The notes beneath the pieces were generated by a model. That model did no database searches and was not told the origin of the DNA. It worked only from the letters and a program-made list of their open reading frames with translations. From a bacterium (GTDB taxonomy: Bacteria; CAIWAD01), in assembly GCA_030429345.1 (NCBI GenBank), contig JAUIFJ010000014.1, positions 50,277 through 114,276 on the forward strand: 64,000 nucleotides of DNA, written 5' to 3'. Below are positions 18,763-30,502 of this stretch, piece after piece. A program made the position numbers and the translations under genes. Position 1 is the first letter of the stretch. Each line of letters starts with the position of its first letter.

Positions 18763-19400
18763 GAGGCGTCCTCTTCCGGCAGGGTGCCGAAGATGCGGTC
18801 GCCGGCGTCGCCCAGGCCGGGCAGGATGTAGCCACGCTCGTTGAGTTCGCGATCCAGTGCGGCCGTATACATCGGCACGTCGGGGTGGTTGCGGTGGACC
18901 AGCTCCACGCCTTCGGGAGCGGCCAGGATGCTGACCAGCGCGATCGAGGCCGGCTGCAGCTCCTTGAGGAAGCGGATCGCCGCGTCCGCCGTCCCGCCCG
19001 TGGCGAGCATGGGATCGAGCACGATCAGCGTGCGCCCCTCCAGGTCGTGCGGCAGCTTCTTGTAGTACACCACCGGCAGCAGGCTCTCCTCGTCCCGGTA
19101 GAGTCCCAGGTGGGCGACCATCGCCGCAGGCAGCAGGCGCTTGAAACCCTGGACCATGCCCAGGCCGGCGCGCAGGATCGGCACCAGGACCGTGCGCCCC
19201 GCCATGCGCTGGCCGGTCGTCGCTTCCAGCGGCGTCTGCACCGCGCAGTCGTCCACCGGCAGATTCCGTGTCACCTCGTAGACCATGAGCGATGCCATCT
19301 GCTCGATGCAGGAGGCGAAGGTATCACAATCCGTCGCGCGCTCGCGGGCCACCGACAGGTTGTGCTGAATGACGGGATGATCAAGGACCTGGATCTTCAC
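18759..19400 (-). CDS. upp: Uracil phosphoribosyltransferase
   Basis: 213 residues (E. coli Upp 208). It converts uracil and PRPP to UMP in pyrimidine salvage. Visible are VPILRAGLGMVQGF, YYKKLP, the PRPP-binding loop VLDPMLATGGTADAAI and the uracil-binding GYILPGLGDAGDRIFGT near the C-terminus. The start is GTG at 19400, because family homology (VKIQVLDHPVIQHNL) begins there and a GGAG lies six bases before it. The stop overlaps the downstream TPR gene. Confidence 0.96.
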   Translation of the reverse strand: MKIQVLDHPVIQHNLSVARERATDCDTFASCIEQMASLMVYEVTRNLPVDDCAVQTPLEATTGQRMAGRTVLVPILRAGLGMVQGFKRLLPAAMVAHLGLYRDEESLLPVVYYKKLPHDLEGRTLIVLDPMLATGGTADAAIRFLKELQPASIALVSILAAPEGVELVHRNHPDVPMYTAALDRELNERGYILPGLGDAGDRIFGTLPEEDAS

Positions 19401-19630
19401 TCTGGGCTCCGCTTGGTTTCGCTTGGCGCTGCCGCCTGAATGTAGGAAGCTCTGTCTGCAAGATGCCAGATTCTGCCAGCCGCTCCGGCAAGCGGTTGTT
19501 GAAAAATTTGGCAAGAAACCGATCCTTTACCTGAACTTTCCTGTTCCAGTTGTCGATACCCAAGACAGCGGGTTCAAGGGGAACCACGCCGCTTGCCGGC
19601 ACGCCGCCGGCCGGTTCAGAGGATCCACCA

Positions 19631-20626
19631 GTGTCCCAGACGGGTTGTGTGCAGAAGACACTCTTCGAAAGCCTTCGCGTTCTTCGCGTTCCGGATAGCG
19701 GTATTGTCAGCGGAGCCGAGCTGCACTGGCAGGCCCAGGACGCCGCGAGTTCCGGTCTGGATCAGCGCTTCCTGGACGCCCTGCATCCGCTCTTCCTGCC
19801 CGATCTGCCGGCAGGAGAATTGGCCGCCCGGGTTCGCAGCCAGGCGGCCAGCTACCGCGCCATGCACGGCGAGTCCTTTTCCGCCTTGAATCTGGCCCTG
19901 GCCGGTTGCAGCAGTGTCTGCTGCGATCTGCTGGGAGGCGGCGCTTCCTCCCTGTCTATTGAACTGGACGAATCCGGGCAGGTGCTGCGCCTCCGATTCG
20001 ACCATGAGCAGGAATACCTGCATTCCTTTGCCGTGCTGTACTCGATTTCGATGCTCAACCAGGTCTTTCGAGACGGCAAGCTGGATCAGCGGCTGGTCCA
20101 GGTGCTGGAACTGGCCGGGCGCTACTTCCTGCGCGACTACCAGCTGGATTCCAGCCAGGATGATCTGCTGGACACCTTCTCCGAGCAGTTCCCGGTGGAG
20201 GTGGTCAACACCTTCGTCAATTTTCTCTACCCCAACAGCGAACACCTGGGGAACAGTCTGTTCAAGGTCCTGATCCTGGAAGACAACCGGCCGCTGGCCG
20301 AGGTCTTCTGCGACATGCTGTCCAGTTTCGGCTACGTGGTCTACCAGGCCTACGACGGAGTGGAAGGCCTGGACCGGGTGGAGAGCGATTCCTTCGACCT
20401 GATCGTCAGCGACATCCAGATGCCGAACCTGGACGGGCTCAGTTTTCTGGGCGTGCTGCGGAACCTGAAGCCGGGGATCCCGGTAATCATTACCACCGGT
20501 TACACCGGCATCTGGGAAGCCAGGGAAATCCTGGATCTGGGCGCGGTCGCCTTTCTTCCCAAACCCTTCACCATGCAGGACCTGATTCACACGGTGAACA
20601 GGATCGTGCACGGAGAAGAACCCTAG
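19631..20626 (+). CDS. Response regulator with N-terminal novel domain and C-terminal receiver
   Basis: 331 residues. The C-terminal 125 residues are a CheY-like receiver: VLILEDNRPLAEVFCDML (acidic pocket), LIVSDIQMPNLDGLSFL with the phospho-acceptor Asp, ITTGYT, and FLPKPFT with the conserved Lys. The N-terminal 200 residues are alpha-helical and match nothing I recognise; they contain SSVCCDLLGG and a LRDYQLD segment. There is no HTH, so output is probably protein-protein. The GTG at 19631 is chosen for the AGAGGA seven bases upstream. No histidine kinase lies nearby. The first copy of the hairpin repeat (20635) follows the stop directly. Confidence 0.82.
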   Translation: MSQTGCVQKTLFESLRVLRVPDSGIVSGAELHWQAQDAASSGLDQRFLDALHPLFLPDLPAGELAARVRSQAASYRAMHGESFSALNLALAGCSSVCCDLLGGGASSLSIELDESGQVLRLRFDHEQEYLHSFAVLYSISMLNQVFRDGKLDQRLVQVLELAGRYFLRDYQLDSSQDDLLDTFSEQFPVEVVNTFVNFLYPNSEHLGNSLFKVLILEDNRPLAEVFCDMLSSFGYVVYQAYDGVEGLDRVESDSFDLIVSDIQMPNLDGLSFLGVLRNLKPGIPVIITTGYTGIWEAREILDLGAVAFLPKPFTMQDLIHTVNRIVHGEEP

Positions 20627-20634
20627 CCCCACTC

Positions 20635-20693
20635 TTAGCTGTGTGTTTGCAAGCGGCCCGGTCTACCCCAAGATCCGGGTCGTTTGCCTTTTT
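20635..20693 (+). repeat. Hairpin repeat copy 1 (terminator-like) after response regulator
   Basis: TTAGCTGTGTGTTTGCA leads into a 13-bp stem with two G-U pairs (20649-20661 with 20675-20687), an apical region containing TCTACCCCAAGA, and T5 at 20689-20693. The same module recurs at 20915. It probably terminates the response-regulator transcript. Confidence 0.75.
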
Positions 20694-20914
20694 CGCGGAG
20701 CGGGAATCCTCCTGCTGGCCTCCGCCCCGCATCCTGGGAATGGAGAAGGCAACAACCCGCTCCACGGCAATTTTTCTGCGGACTCCCTGATTTGCTTGAT
20801 GCAGGTCAAGGTGTGGCGCACTGTCGGGACTATCTTGGTCATCGAATTCAGCGGGTCACCCCAGGCCGGCTGGGTTCTTCGGCCGAGGGCTACGGCCTTC
20901 GACCCGCCCCCCTT
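20694..20914 (+). promoter_or_regulatory. FNR/DNR-type class II promoter and leader of the YgbA_NO gene
   Basis: A near-perfect FNR/DNR-family box TTGATGCAGGTCAA occupies 20796-20809 (half-sites TTGAT and GTCAA, 4-bp spacer). A -10-like TATCTT at 20831-20836 places the box centre near -41 relative to a start around 20844, the class II activator geometry. The predicted leader runs about 135 nt to the GTG at 20980 and includes the second hairpin repeat. No gene is convincing in the 353-bp gap; a 91-codon open frame here shows no ribosome site or homology. Confidence 0.68.
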
Positions 20915-20969
20915 TTAGCTGTGTGTTTGCATGTGGCCCTGTCTACCCCAGACCGGGCCCTTGCTTTTT
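20915..20969 (+). repeat. Hairpin repeat copy 2 (attenuator-like) in YgbA_NO leader
   Basis: The same 17-nt TTAGCTGTGTGTTTGCA opening as copy 1, a GC-rich stem (GGCCC...GGGCC plus TCT...AGA) with the conserved loop ACCCC, and T5 at 20965-20969. The T tract abuts the GGAGG ribosome site at 20970-20974. Stem sequences differ between copies while pairing is largely kept. Confidence 0.72.
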
Positions 20970-20979
20970 GGAGGAGTTC

Positions 20980-21333
20980 GTGGAAAAAACGCGGCGCATT
21001 CGCAGGGAGCAGGAAACCATTCGCGCAATGGTCCGCCTCTATTGCCGCGCGCACCACTCCACCCGGCCCCCCTGCACTTCCTGTGCGACACTGCTCGAAT
21101 ATGCGCTGCAGCGGGTGGATCGCTGTCCCTGGGGAGAGAACAAGGGCGCCTGCAGCGAGTGCAGCATCCACTGCTTCCGCAGCGCGGAGCGCGAGCGCGT
21201 CCGCCGGCTGATGGCCTGGGCCGGACCGCGCATGCTGCTGCGACACCCATTGCTTGCCCTGTTGCACCTGCTGGACAAGCGCCGACGCCCTCGGAAGGAG
21301 ATATCCGCACCTCGCGCGACGCAAAACTCCTGA
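20980..21333 (+). CDS. YgbA_NO family (nitrous-oxide-stimulated promoter) Cys-rich protein
   Basis: 117 residues. The family pattern is clear: IRAMVRLYCRAHH, four cysteines in CTSCATLLEYALQRVDRCPWGENKGACSECSIHCF (quoted here only for position, residues about 30-65), then MAWAGPRMLLRHPLLALLHLLD. Enterobacterial YgbA is induced by nitric oxide through NsrR; its function is poorly defined, and the Cys set suggests metal binding. Confidence 0.
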   Translation: MEKTRRIRREQETIRAMVRLYCRAHHSTRPPCTSCATLLEYALQRVDRCPWGENKGACSECSIHCFRSAERERVRRLMAWAGPRMLLRHPLLALLHLLDKRRRPRKEISAPRATQNS

Positions 21334-24300
21334 TCACGTCTCACTCCATTTTGCCACTCTCTTGCCGTCGCCTCTGCACCCTGCCTGCGGAGCACATCCT
21401 CTGCGTGGAGAAACTGATGCTGCATCGTCTTGCCTTGCTTTTTGCGGCTCTGGCCCTGCTTTCATGCCAGAACCGGGGACCCGACTTCCTTCCGATGAAC
21501 GAGGAAGAGATCCAGGTGTACAAGGAGAAGGGCGCAATGATCAGCGGCAGTCTGATCTCCGCCATGCAGATCGAACTGAAACGGGAGCTGATGGCCGGCG
21601 GACCGGTCGGGGCGGTCGACTATTGCAATCTGCGGGCCCTGGAGCTGACGGATTCCCTGGCGCGGGCCCATGGTGTACAACTTCGGCGAGTCAGCGAAAA
21701 GCTGCGCAATCCTCTCAACGCGCCGGATCTTGCCGACGCGCGCGCCCTGCGGGTCTTTCGCTCCCACGTGGACATGAGCACTCCGCCGGCCGAGGTGATG
21801 CAGAAGTTCCATCGCGGCCAGCGGGAGATCGTGCGCTACTACAAGCCGCTCTTCGTCGCCGCGCCCTGCATGAACTGCCACGGCGATGCCGCCGGCTTCA
21901 GCGGCGACTTGAGTGCCGCGCTGCAGGAGCGCTATCCTGCCGACCAGGCGACAGGCTATTCGCCGGGCGACTGGCGCGGCCTGCTGCGTGTCGAATTCAC
22001 GGTGCCTGAAACGAATTGATTCCATATTCCAAAGGAGGAGGCGAAATGAAGCCGACCCGATTGACCGCCCTGATTTCCCTGTGTGTGACACCCATCCTTA
22101 TGATTGCCTGCCAGGGAGGCGGCGGCAGCTCCGCGGAGTACGGAACGAAGAGCCTGGATACCTTCCAGGACAGCGTGAGCTACGCCCTGGGCCAGGACAT
22201 GGGCGCGTGGATTGTGTCACAGGACATGGACCTGGACATGGCCGCCTACACCCAGGGCGTGGCCGACACCCTGGCCGGCCAGGGTTCCCTGCTGGCAGCC
22301 GGCGAAGCCCAGCGCGTGATGAATGCCTATCGCCAGCAGAAGAACGATGAGATGCGGGCGCAAAAGGAAGAGGAAGGCAAGAAGAACCGCGAGGCCGCGG
22401 AAGCCTTCCTGGCCGAGAACGGGGCACGCGAAGGCGTGACCACCACGGAAAGCGGACTGCAGTACGAAGTCGTCAAGATGGGCTCGGGCGACAAGCCCGC
22501 CGCCACCAACCAGGTCAAGGTCCACTACCGGGGGACCAAGCTGGACGGCAGCGAGTTCGACAGCAGCCACAAGCGCGGAACGCCTTCCACCTTCCGCCTG
22601 AACGGCGTGATCAGTGGCTGGACCGAAGGGCTCCAGCTGATGCCGGTGGGCAGCACCTTCAACTTCTACATTCCGGGCGATCTGGCCTACGGCATGGGCG
22701 GAAGCCCGAGCGGCGGCATCGGCCCCGACGAGCTGCTGATCTTCGAGGTCGAGCTGATCGACATCTTGCAGTAGCCTGTCCAGCATTGTAAGACAAAGGG
22801 GCGGCACGCGAAGCGTGCCGCCCCTTTTCCATACCTGTGCCGCCTGTCATCCCGCGGCTTGACCGCGGGATCCTTTTCCGCGTCGCAGACCGGAGGGTCG
22901 CTCACTCATGTCGCGTCGCAGACCGGAGGGTAGTGCACAAACACGCCGCGCCGCAGACCTGAGGGCGGTATACATTCATGCCGAGACGCATCCCACGCGG
23001 AACCCCTCCTGCCTTCGGCGGTGACACGGATCCCGTGGTCAAGCCACGGGATGACACCGGGAGGCGTGATGACAGCGTAGAGGGCGGGATGAAAGCGGCG
23101 GGGAAAGCCGTGTGACTTCCTCGCCTTCTGCGCCCACCCTACTTCCGTATCACAAAAATCTCTTCCACCTCCTTGCGCCGGATGTCCGGCACGCGGCAAT
23201 CCTCTGCCGGGTAGCCGACCGGGATCAGCAGGTAGGGCCGCTCGTTGGCGGGCCGATCCAGGATCCTGCAAAGGAAGTTCATCGGGCTCGGCGTGTGCGT
23301 CAGGGTGGCCAGGCCCTGCAGGCGCAGGGAGGCCAACAGCAGGCCCGTCGCCAGGCCGACGCTCTCCTGGACATAGTAGTTCTGCCGGCCGTCCGGCCTC
23401 GTATTCTGCCGGAAGACGACGATCAGCCAGGGGGCATCCTCCAGCATCGGCTTGTCCTCGTCGGTGCCCAGGTGGGCCAGGTCGTCCAGCCAGGTCTCGC
23501 TCATGCGGCCGCCGTAGTTGCGCCGTTCCTCTTCCTCGGCTCCGGCGCGGATCTCCTTTTTCAAGGCAGGATCCGAAACGGCCACGAAAGTCCAGGGCTG
23601 CAAGTTCGCCCCGCTGGGCGCCGTTCCCGCCGTAGCCACCGCCCGGCGGATCACTTCCTCCGGAACGGGTTCAGTAGAGAACATCCGCACCGTGCGACGG
23701 GTGCTCATGGCCTGCAGGAAGTCCTCGCCGCGGCGGGCGGTCTCTTCGGGGTTCAGGGACTCGATGTGATACGGAATGGTCGGGTGCTTCGGCATGCGAT
23801 CCTCGAAGGTGAACAGTCTCGGGAAAATACCGGAAAATGCTGGCCAAGATGCAGCAGGATCCGGTGCCAGAAGAAAAGGGGCGCTCCCGAAGGAGCGCCC
23901 CTTGTTTTGTCGTACCGCCCCGAAGGGATGCGGGCCTAGTAGCGCGCCAGGTAGCGGTCCAGCTCCCACTGGCTCACGCTGGTGCGGTAGTCGTCCCATT
24001 CGGCGGTCTTGGCCTCGATGTAGCTGCGCCAGAGGTGCTCGCCGAAGGTGGCGCGCATCAGCTTGCTGCGGCGGAACTCGCCGACGGCCTCGCCCAGGCT
24101 GCCGGGCATGGAGACCAGGCGGCTGCGGCGGCTGGCGCTCAGGTGGAAGAGATCCTCCTCCTGGGCCTTGGGCGGATCCATCTGCTTCTTGATGCCGTCC
24201 AGCCCGGCGCCCAACATGGCGGCGAAGGTCAGGTAGGGGTTGGCGCTGGGGTCCGGACAGCGCAGCTCGATGCGGCTGGCGGTCGCGATGCGACTGGGAC

Positions 24301-27300
24301 TGACACGCGGAATGCGGATCAGGGCGCTGCGGTTGCTGCTGGCCCAGCTGATGTATACGGGCGCCTCGTAGCCCGGCACCAGGCGCTTGTAGGAATTGAC
24401 CAGGGGAGCGATCACGGCGGAAAGGGACTTGGCGTGATGCAGCTGGCCGGCAATGAACTGGCGCGCGACCTCGCTGAGGCCCTTTTCGTCCTTGGGGTCG
24501 GCGAAGGCGTTCTTGCCGTTCTGCCAGAGGCTCTGGTGCACGTGCATGCCGTTGCCGTTCTCGCCGGCGATCGGCTTGGGCATGAAGGTGCAGTAGAGGC
24601 CATGCTCCTGGGCAATGGCCTTGAAGGCGGTCTTCAGGGTCATGGCGTGATCCGCCGTCTGCAGGGCGGGGCCGTACTTGAAGTCGATCTCGTGCTGGCC
24701 GATGGCGACCTCGTGATGCAAAGCCTCGACCGTGATGCCGAATGCCTGCAGGGCATGCACCATGCGGCGGCGCACGTCGTGAGCCATGTCGGTGCTCATG
24801 TCGAAATAGCCGGCCTGGTCGTGGGGCTGCAGCGGGGTCAGGCTGCCGTCGTCATTGTAGTCGAAAAGGAAGAACTCCATTTCCGGAGCGGTCACGTATT
24901 CGTAGCCCAACTCGGCGGCTTCCTGGAGCACGCGCTTGAGCACGCCCCGCGGATCGCCCTCGAAGGGCGTGCCGTCGGGAAGGTAGACGTCGCAGATGAC
25001 GCGGGCGGTCGGGATCTCCGTGTCCCAGGGAATCTGCGCGAAAGTGTCCAGGTCCGGGTGCAGCAGCATGTCGCTCTCGGCGATGCGGGTGAAGCCCTGG
25101 ATCGAGCTGCCATCGAACCACATGCCGTGATCCACCGTGTCCCAGAAATGCTGGATCGGCAAGCCCACGCTCTTCACCATGCCGTGGATGTCGGTGAACT
25201 GCAGGTTGACGAATTCGATGTTCTCTTTCTTGATGAAGGCCCGGATTTCCTCCAGGCGCGCCGGATCGTGGTTCATGACCGCTTTCCCAATCAATTAAAA
25301 ATTGTTCACGACTTCGCTGAAACGCATTTCAAGTGAGTTGAAATGGCCATTTCAAGACATCGGGCGCAAGAATCACGCTTTGTAGTGGAAATAGCAACAG
25401 GAATCGGTGAGAATTTCTGTTTTAGGGGAATAGAGCATTTGATGTGCTTGTGCCGGTTCTCTCATCGTCCTTCATTCGGGCCGACTTGAACAGCCGGCGG
25501 TCCTTCCTTTATATGTGCCCACCCGGAAGAAAGTTTGCGGCGACAAACAATCAGCGGAGCGCGGGAACTTTTGGCGCCGCCCATCGTTTTGGTTGGTAGT
25601 CTTGTTGGGGCGATCTATATTCGCCGCTGAATCGACACACACCAAAAGCGAGGTACTCATGAAATTCATCGTCCGAGCCGGATTGTCCATGGCCCTGGCC
25701 CTGGCCTTTGCCGGCATGGCTTCCGCCGGTGCCGGGTGCTGCCCGTCCAAGGCGGAGAAGACCAGTGTGGAAAAGGCTTCTCTGAAGAATGCCAAGACCA
25801 CGGCCGCTGTGGCGGTTTCCGAGAAGGTTTGCAACGTGGATGGCAAGGCTGTCACCTGCACGGTGATGAGCGACGGTACCTGCGTTGTCGACGGCAAGAC
25901 CATCGAATGCGCCACCGCCAAGGCCACCGCCGCCCAGTGCTCGAGCACGGGCGCGATGAAGGCTTCCAACAACAGCTGCTCCAGCAAGGGCGCAATGAAG
26001 GCCTCCGCCAACAGCTGCTCGGCCCATCCCACCATGAAGGCTTCCGCCGGAAGCTGCTCCAGCAAGGGTGCGGTGGAAAAGGCTTCCATTCAGAAGGCTT
26101 CTGCCGGAAGCTGCGCCAGCTCCTGCGCCTCCAACGCCAAGAGCTGCGGCACCAAGGCCGAGAAGGCTGAAGTGAAGAAGGCCAAGGTCACCAAGACCGC
26201 CGTCACGGCCCAGGCCAAGTAAAGCCTGTTCCCAGCTGACTACGAATCCCCCTTGCACACACTGTGCAAGGGGGATTTTCTTTTGCTTCCGTGACGCGCC
26301 CGCGCGCATGCGGCGGCGATTTCCCCCCTTTTCCCGACCACCTCTCTGAGACATCTCATTGACAATTTTCATAGGCCGTGCTAACTTCCTCGTTTGTTTA
26401 AACTTTAACGGGTGGCAACGAGTCGCTTGCGGACCGGGTCCGCGTGTTGCCGCCCGCCTCCATTAGTCAGGAAGGCGCGGATGAAAGTTCTAGACCGTCT
26501 GCTCCGTGTCGGCTTGCCGCTGACCGTTGCAGCCGTCCTGGCCACCGTGATCACGGTGGGCTGGATGGTGGAACCGGATCGCTACATGGTGGGCTATGCC
26601 CCCGAGCAGCCGATCCCCTTCTCCCACAAGGTGCACGCCGGCGACAACAACATTCCCTGCGAATACTGTCACACGGGGGCGCGCAGTGGCCGGCACGCGA
26701 CCATTCCTTCCGTCGACGCCTGCTTCAAGTGTCACAACGTGACAAGGACCGACAGCGAATGGATCGGGCAGCTGCGCGAGATCCGCGACAGCGGCCGACC
26801 GCTCGAATGGGAGCGCATCCACGACCTGCCGGATTATGTCTACTTCGACCACCGTCCCCATGTGGCCAAGGGCATTGCCTGCCAGGAGTGCCACGGCCCG
26901 GTCGAGGAGATGGACGTGGTGCGCCAGGCGACAAGCATGCGCATGGGCGCCTGCCTGGAGTGCCACCGCGGCGAGCGCATCTATACGACCATGGAGGAGC
27001 CCTATCCGACGGCTCCAGTTTCCTGCGGCACCTGCCATCGTTAGGATCACCAAGGACTCCCCTATGAAGAAGAACTCACGCAGACTGGCCCTCAAGTGGC
27101 TGGGCACTGCACTCGCCGGCCTGTTTGTCGGCCTGCCTCTGCGTTCGGCAGCGCACTCACCCGCACAGCGGGAAGCGGCTTCCGCGCCCCGCAAGCAGCC
27201 TTCCCGCAAGGTGCGCCCCGCGAAAGGATCGGTGATGCGTCATGGCTGAACACCGCAATGCTGTGCCCGGACAGTGGAAATCGCTCCGGGAACTGAAGAC

Positions 27301-30300
27301 CGGCAAAAGGGCTGAAACGCAGGCCCTGCACGGGAGCGCTCCCCTGCAGGCATCGGATCTGGCGGACGGGCTTTCCCGCCGCCGCTTCATGACCCTTTTG
27401 GGAGCCAGCGCGGCCCTGGCCGCCGGCGGCTGCGCCCGCAGCGTCGATCGTGGCAAGGTGGTGCCCTACACCAACCGGCCGGAAGAGGTCACTCCGGGCA
27501 AGGCCAATTACTATGCCAGCGCCTGGAGCGAAGGGGCCCAGGTCTACAGCGTGCTGGTCAAGACCCGCGAAGGGCGCCCGATCCACCTGGAGGGCAACGA
27601 CGAGCACCCCGCCTACGGCGGCAAGACCTCGCTGCGGACCCACGCCGAAATCCTCAATCTCTATGATCCCGATCGCCTGCAGGGCGCCCGCGCAGGAGAG
27701 CGCGAGTTGCCCCAGGAGCAGGCGGTCGACGCCCTGCGCCAGAGCCTGAACGGCCGGGTGCTGCTGCTGACCGGTGCGGATCTCTCCCCGGCCCGCGAAG
27801 CCCTCTTCGAGCGGCTGCGCAGCCAGGTGCCGGGTCTGGAGCGCCGCCAGTGGGAAGCCCTCGACAACAGCAGTGAAGTGCTGGGCAGCGCCGAGCTCTT
27901 CGGCGAGCGCCACCAGTGGCGTTTTGAACTGAACAAGGCGGAGGTGGTCCTCAGCCTGGACGCGGATTTCCTGGGCGAATACGCCAACGGCACCAGCCAG
28001 GCGCGCCAATGGAGCAAGGGCCGGCTGGTCGCTGATCGCAAGGCGCAGATGAGCCGCTGCTATGTCGCCGAATCCACCATGACGGTCACGGGATCCAAGG
28101 CGGACCAGCGTCTGCGGCTGCCCGCTTCGGGCCAGGCGGAACTGGCTTACGCCCTTGCCGCCGGACTGCGCGGCCGGGGAGTGCCCCTGCCTGCCGGAGT
28201 GGACGGCGGACTGCTCGCCGAGTTCCGACTGGACGCGGTGGCCAGGAAGTATCACCTGGACATGGCCGTTCTGGAAGCCCTGCTCCAGGACCTGGCCCAT
28301 GCCGGCAAGAACGCCGCGGTGCTGGCCGGCCAGCAGACCGGCTCCACCTGCCATGCCGCGGTGGTCCTGTTGAACACCATGCTCGGATCCGTCGGCCATT
28401 GCCTGCACCTGGAGCCTGTCGGCAGCCGGCAGACGCTGGACGCCGAGGGCCGTCGCGCCACGATCCGCGAGATGGCTTCCGGCCAATGGGACACCGTGAT
28501 CCTCTTCGGCGTCAACCCGGTCTTCGATACTCCCGCCGCCTGGGGCTTCGCCGATGCCTTCGCCAAGGTCGGGCGGCGCGTTTCCCTGTGCCTGCGGGCA
28601 GACGAGAGCGCCGAGGCCTGCACCCTGGTGATTCCCGTCTCGCACTGGCTCGAGGCCTGGGGCGAATACATGACTCCCGACGGCATGCGCTGCCTGCAGC
28701 AGCCGGTGATCGAGGCCCTTCACGGCACCCTGCAGGGCGAAGATCTTCTGCTCCGCGCCACGGGGCTCGAAGGCAACTACCTGGATCACATTCGCGATTT
28801 CTGGGCCAACCAGGTGCAGCCGGCCGGCTCACCCGTACCCTTCGATCGCTTCTGGCACACGGTCCTGCATGACGGCATCTATCGCAGCCCGGCCCTGGCC
28901 GCCCGCGGCAACCGGCTGAACGGGGATGCCGTCGCAGCGCGCATGCGCGAGCTGGACAAGCTGACGGACAAGGGGCACACGGGCGCCGAAGTCCTGGTTC
29001 TGCCCTCTCCGGCTCTCTATGACGGACGATGCGCCAACGTGGGCTGGCTGCAGGAATGCCCGGATCCCGTACACAAGATGACCTGGGGCAACGCCCTGCT
29101 GCTGTCTCCCGCGGAAGCGGAGAAGCTGCATGCGGAAACAGGCGCCATCGTGCGTCTGAGCCTGGGATCGAAGAGCTGGGACCTGCCGGTCCTCGTGGCT
29201 CCGGGACAGGCCGACCATGTGGCGGTAGTGCACGCGGGCGGAGGGCGGACGACCGGCAGCGTCTGCAACGGAGTCGGCTTCAATGCTTTCGAACTGGCGG
29301 ATCGTCCCGAGACCGCGACAATGGAACTCGTCGAGAAGGCCAGGGAGGATGTGGTCCTGCAGACCCAGGAACACCACAACCTGGAAGGCCGGGACCATGT
29401 GCGCCTCTTCTCGATCGAGGACTACGCGAAGCACAAGGAAAAGCACTACCACGTCGACCCCTACCTGAAAAAGGGCTACGACTTCTACCCCGAGCGCGAG
29501 TTTCCCGGCAACCGCTGGGGCATGGTGCTCGACCTGGCTGCCTGCACCGGCTGCACGGCCTGCGTGCTGGCCTGCCAGAGCGAGAACAACATTCCCGTGG
29601 TCGGCCCCGAGCGGGTCGCCAAGGGCCGCGAAATGCACTGGATCCGCCTGGACCGCTACTACGAAGGCAGCGCCGACGAACCCATGGTCCTGCAGCAGCC
29701 CATGCTGTGCCAGCAGTGCGACAACGCCCCTTGCGAGAACGTCTGTCCGGTGGCCGCGACCTCGCAGAGCGAGGACGGCCTGAACACCATGACCTACAAC
29801 CGCTGTGTGGGGACGCGCTATTGCGCCAACAACTGCCCCTACAAGGTGCGGCGCTTCAACTACTTCACCTACACGGACAAGCGACAGCCGCTTGACCTGG
29901 CGGCGAATCCCGAAGTGACCATTCGCGACCGCGGCGTCATGGAGAAGTGCACTTTCTGCATCCAGCGCGTCAACAGCGCCCGCGCCCAGGCCAAGGCCGA
30001 GGGCCGCGAGATCCGCGACGGCGAGGTCCGCACCGCCTGCCAGAACGCCTGTCCCACCGACGCCATTGTTTTCGGCGACCGCAACGACACGAGCAGCCAG
30101 GTGGCGCGGGCATGGGAGAACGAGCGTTCCTACCGCGTGCTGGAGGAACTGGGCGCCAAGCCGGCGATCCACTATCTGGCCGACATGCGCAATCCGGCCG
30201 TGGCACAGGCGAGCGAATCAGGAGACCACGATGAGCACCACTGAGGCGCAGCTGGCGGCCCTTGAGACGCCCGCAATCACGGATGGCCCGGTGACGATCG

Positions 30301-30470
30301 GCGCGGTGGACGATGCCGTCCTTGCCGCGACCGAGCGCAAGCCGCCGTTCATCTGGTACCTGTCGATTCTCGTCACCGCTTCCCTGCTGACCTTCGGCAT
30401 GGGCTGCATCGGCTATTCGATGTATGTCGGCACCGGTGTCTGGGGCAACATGGACCCGGTCTTCTGGGGT

Positions 30471-30502
<32 letters not shown>
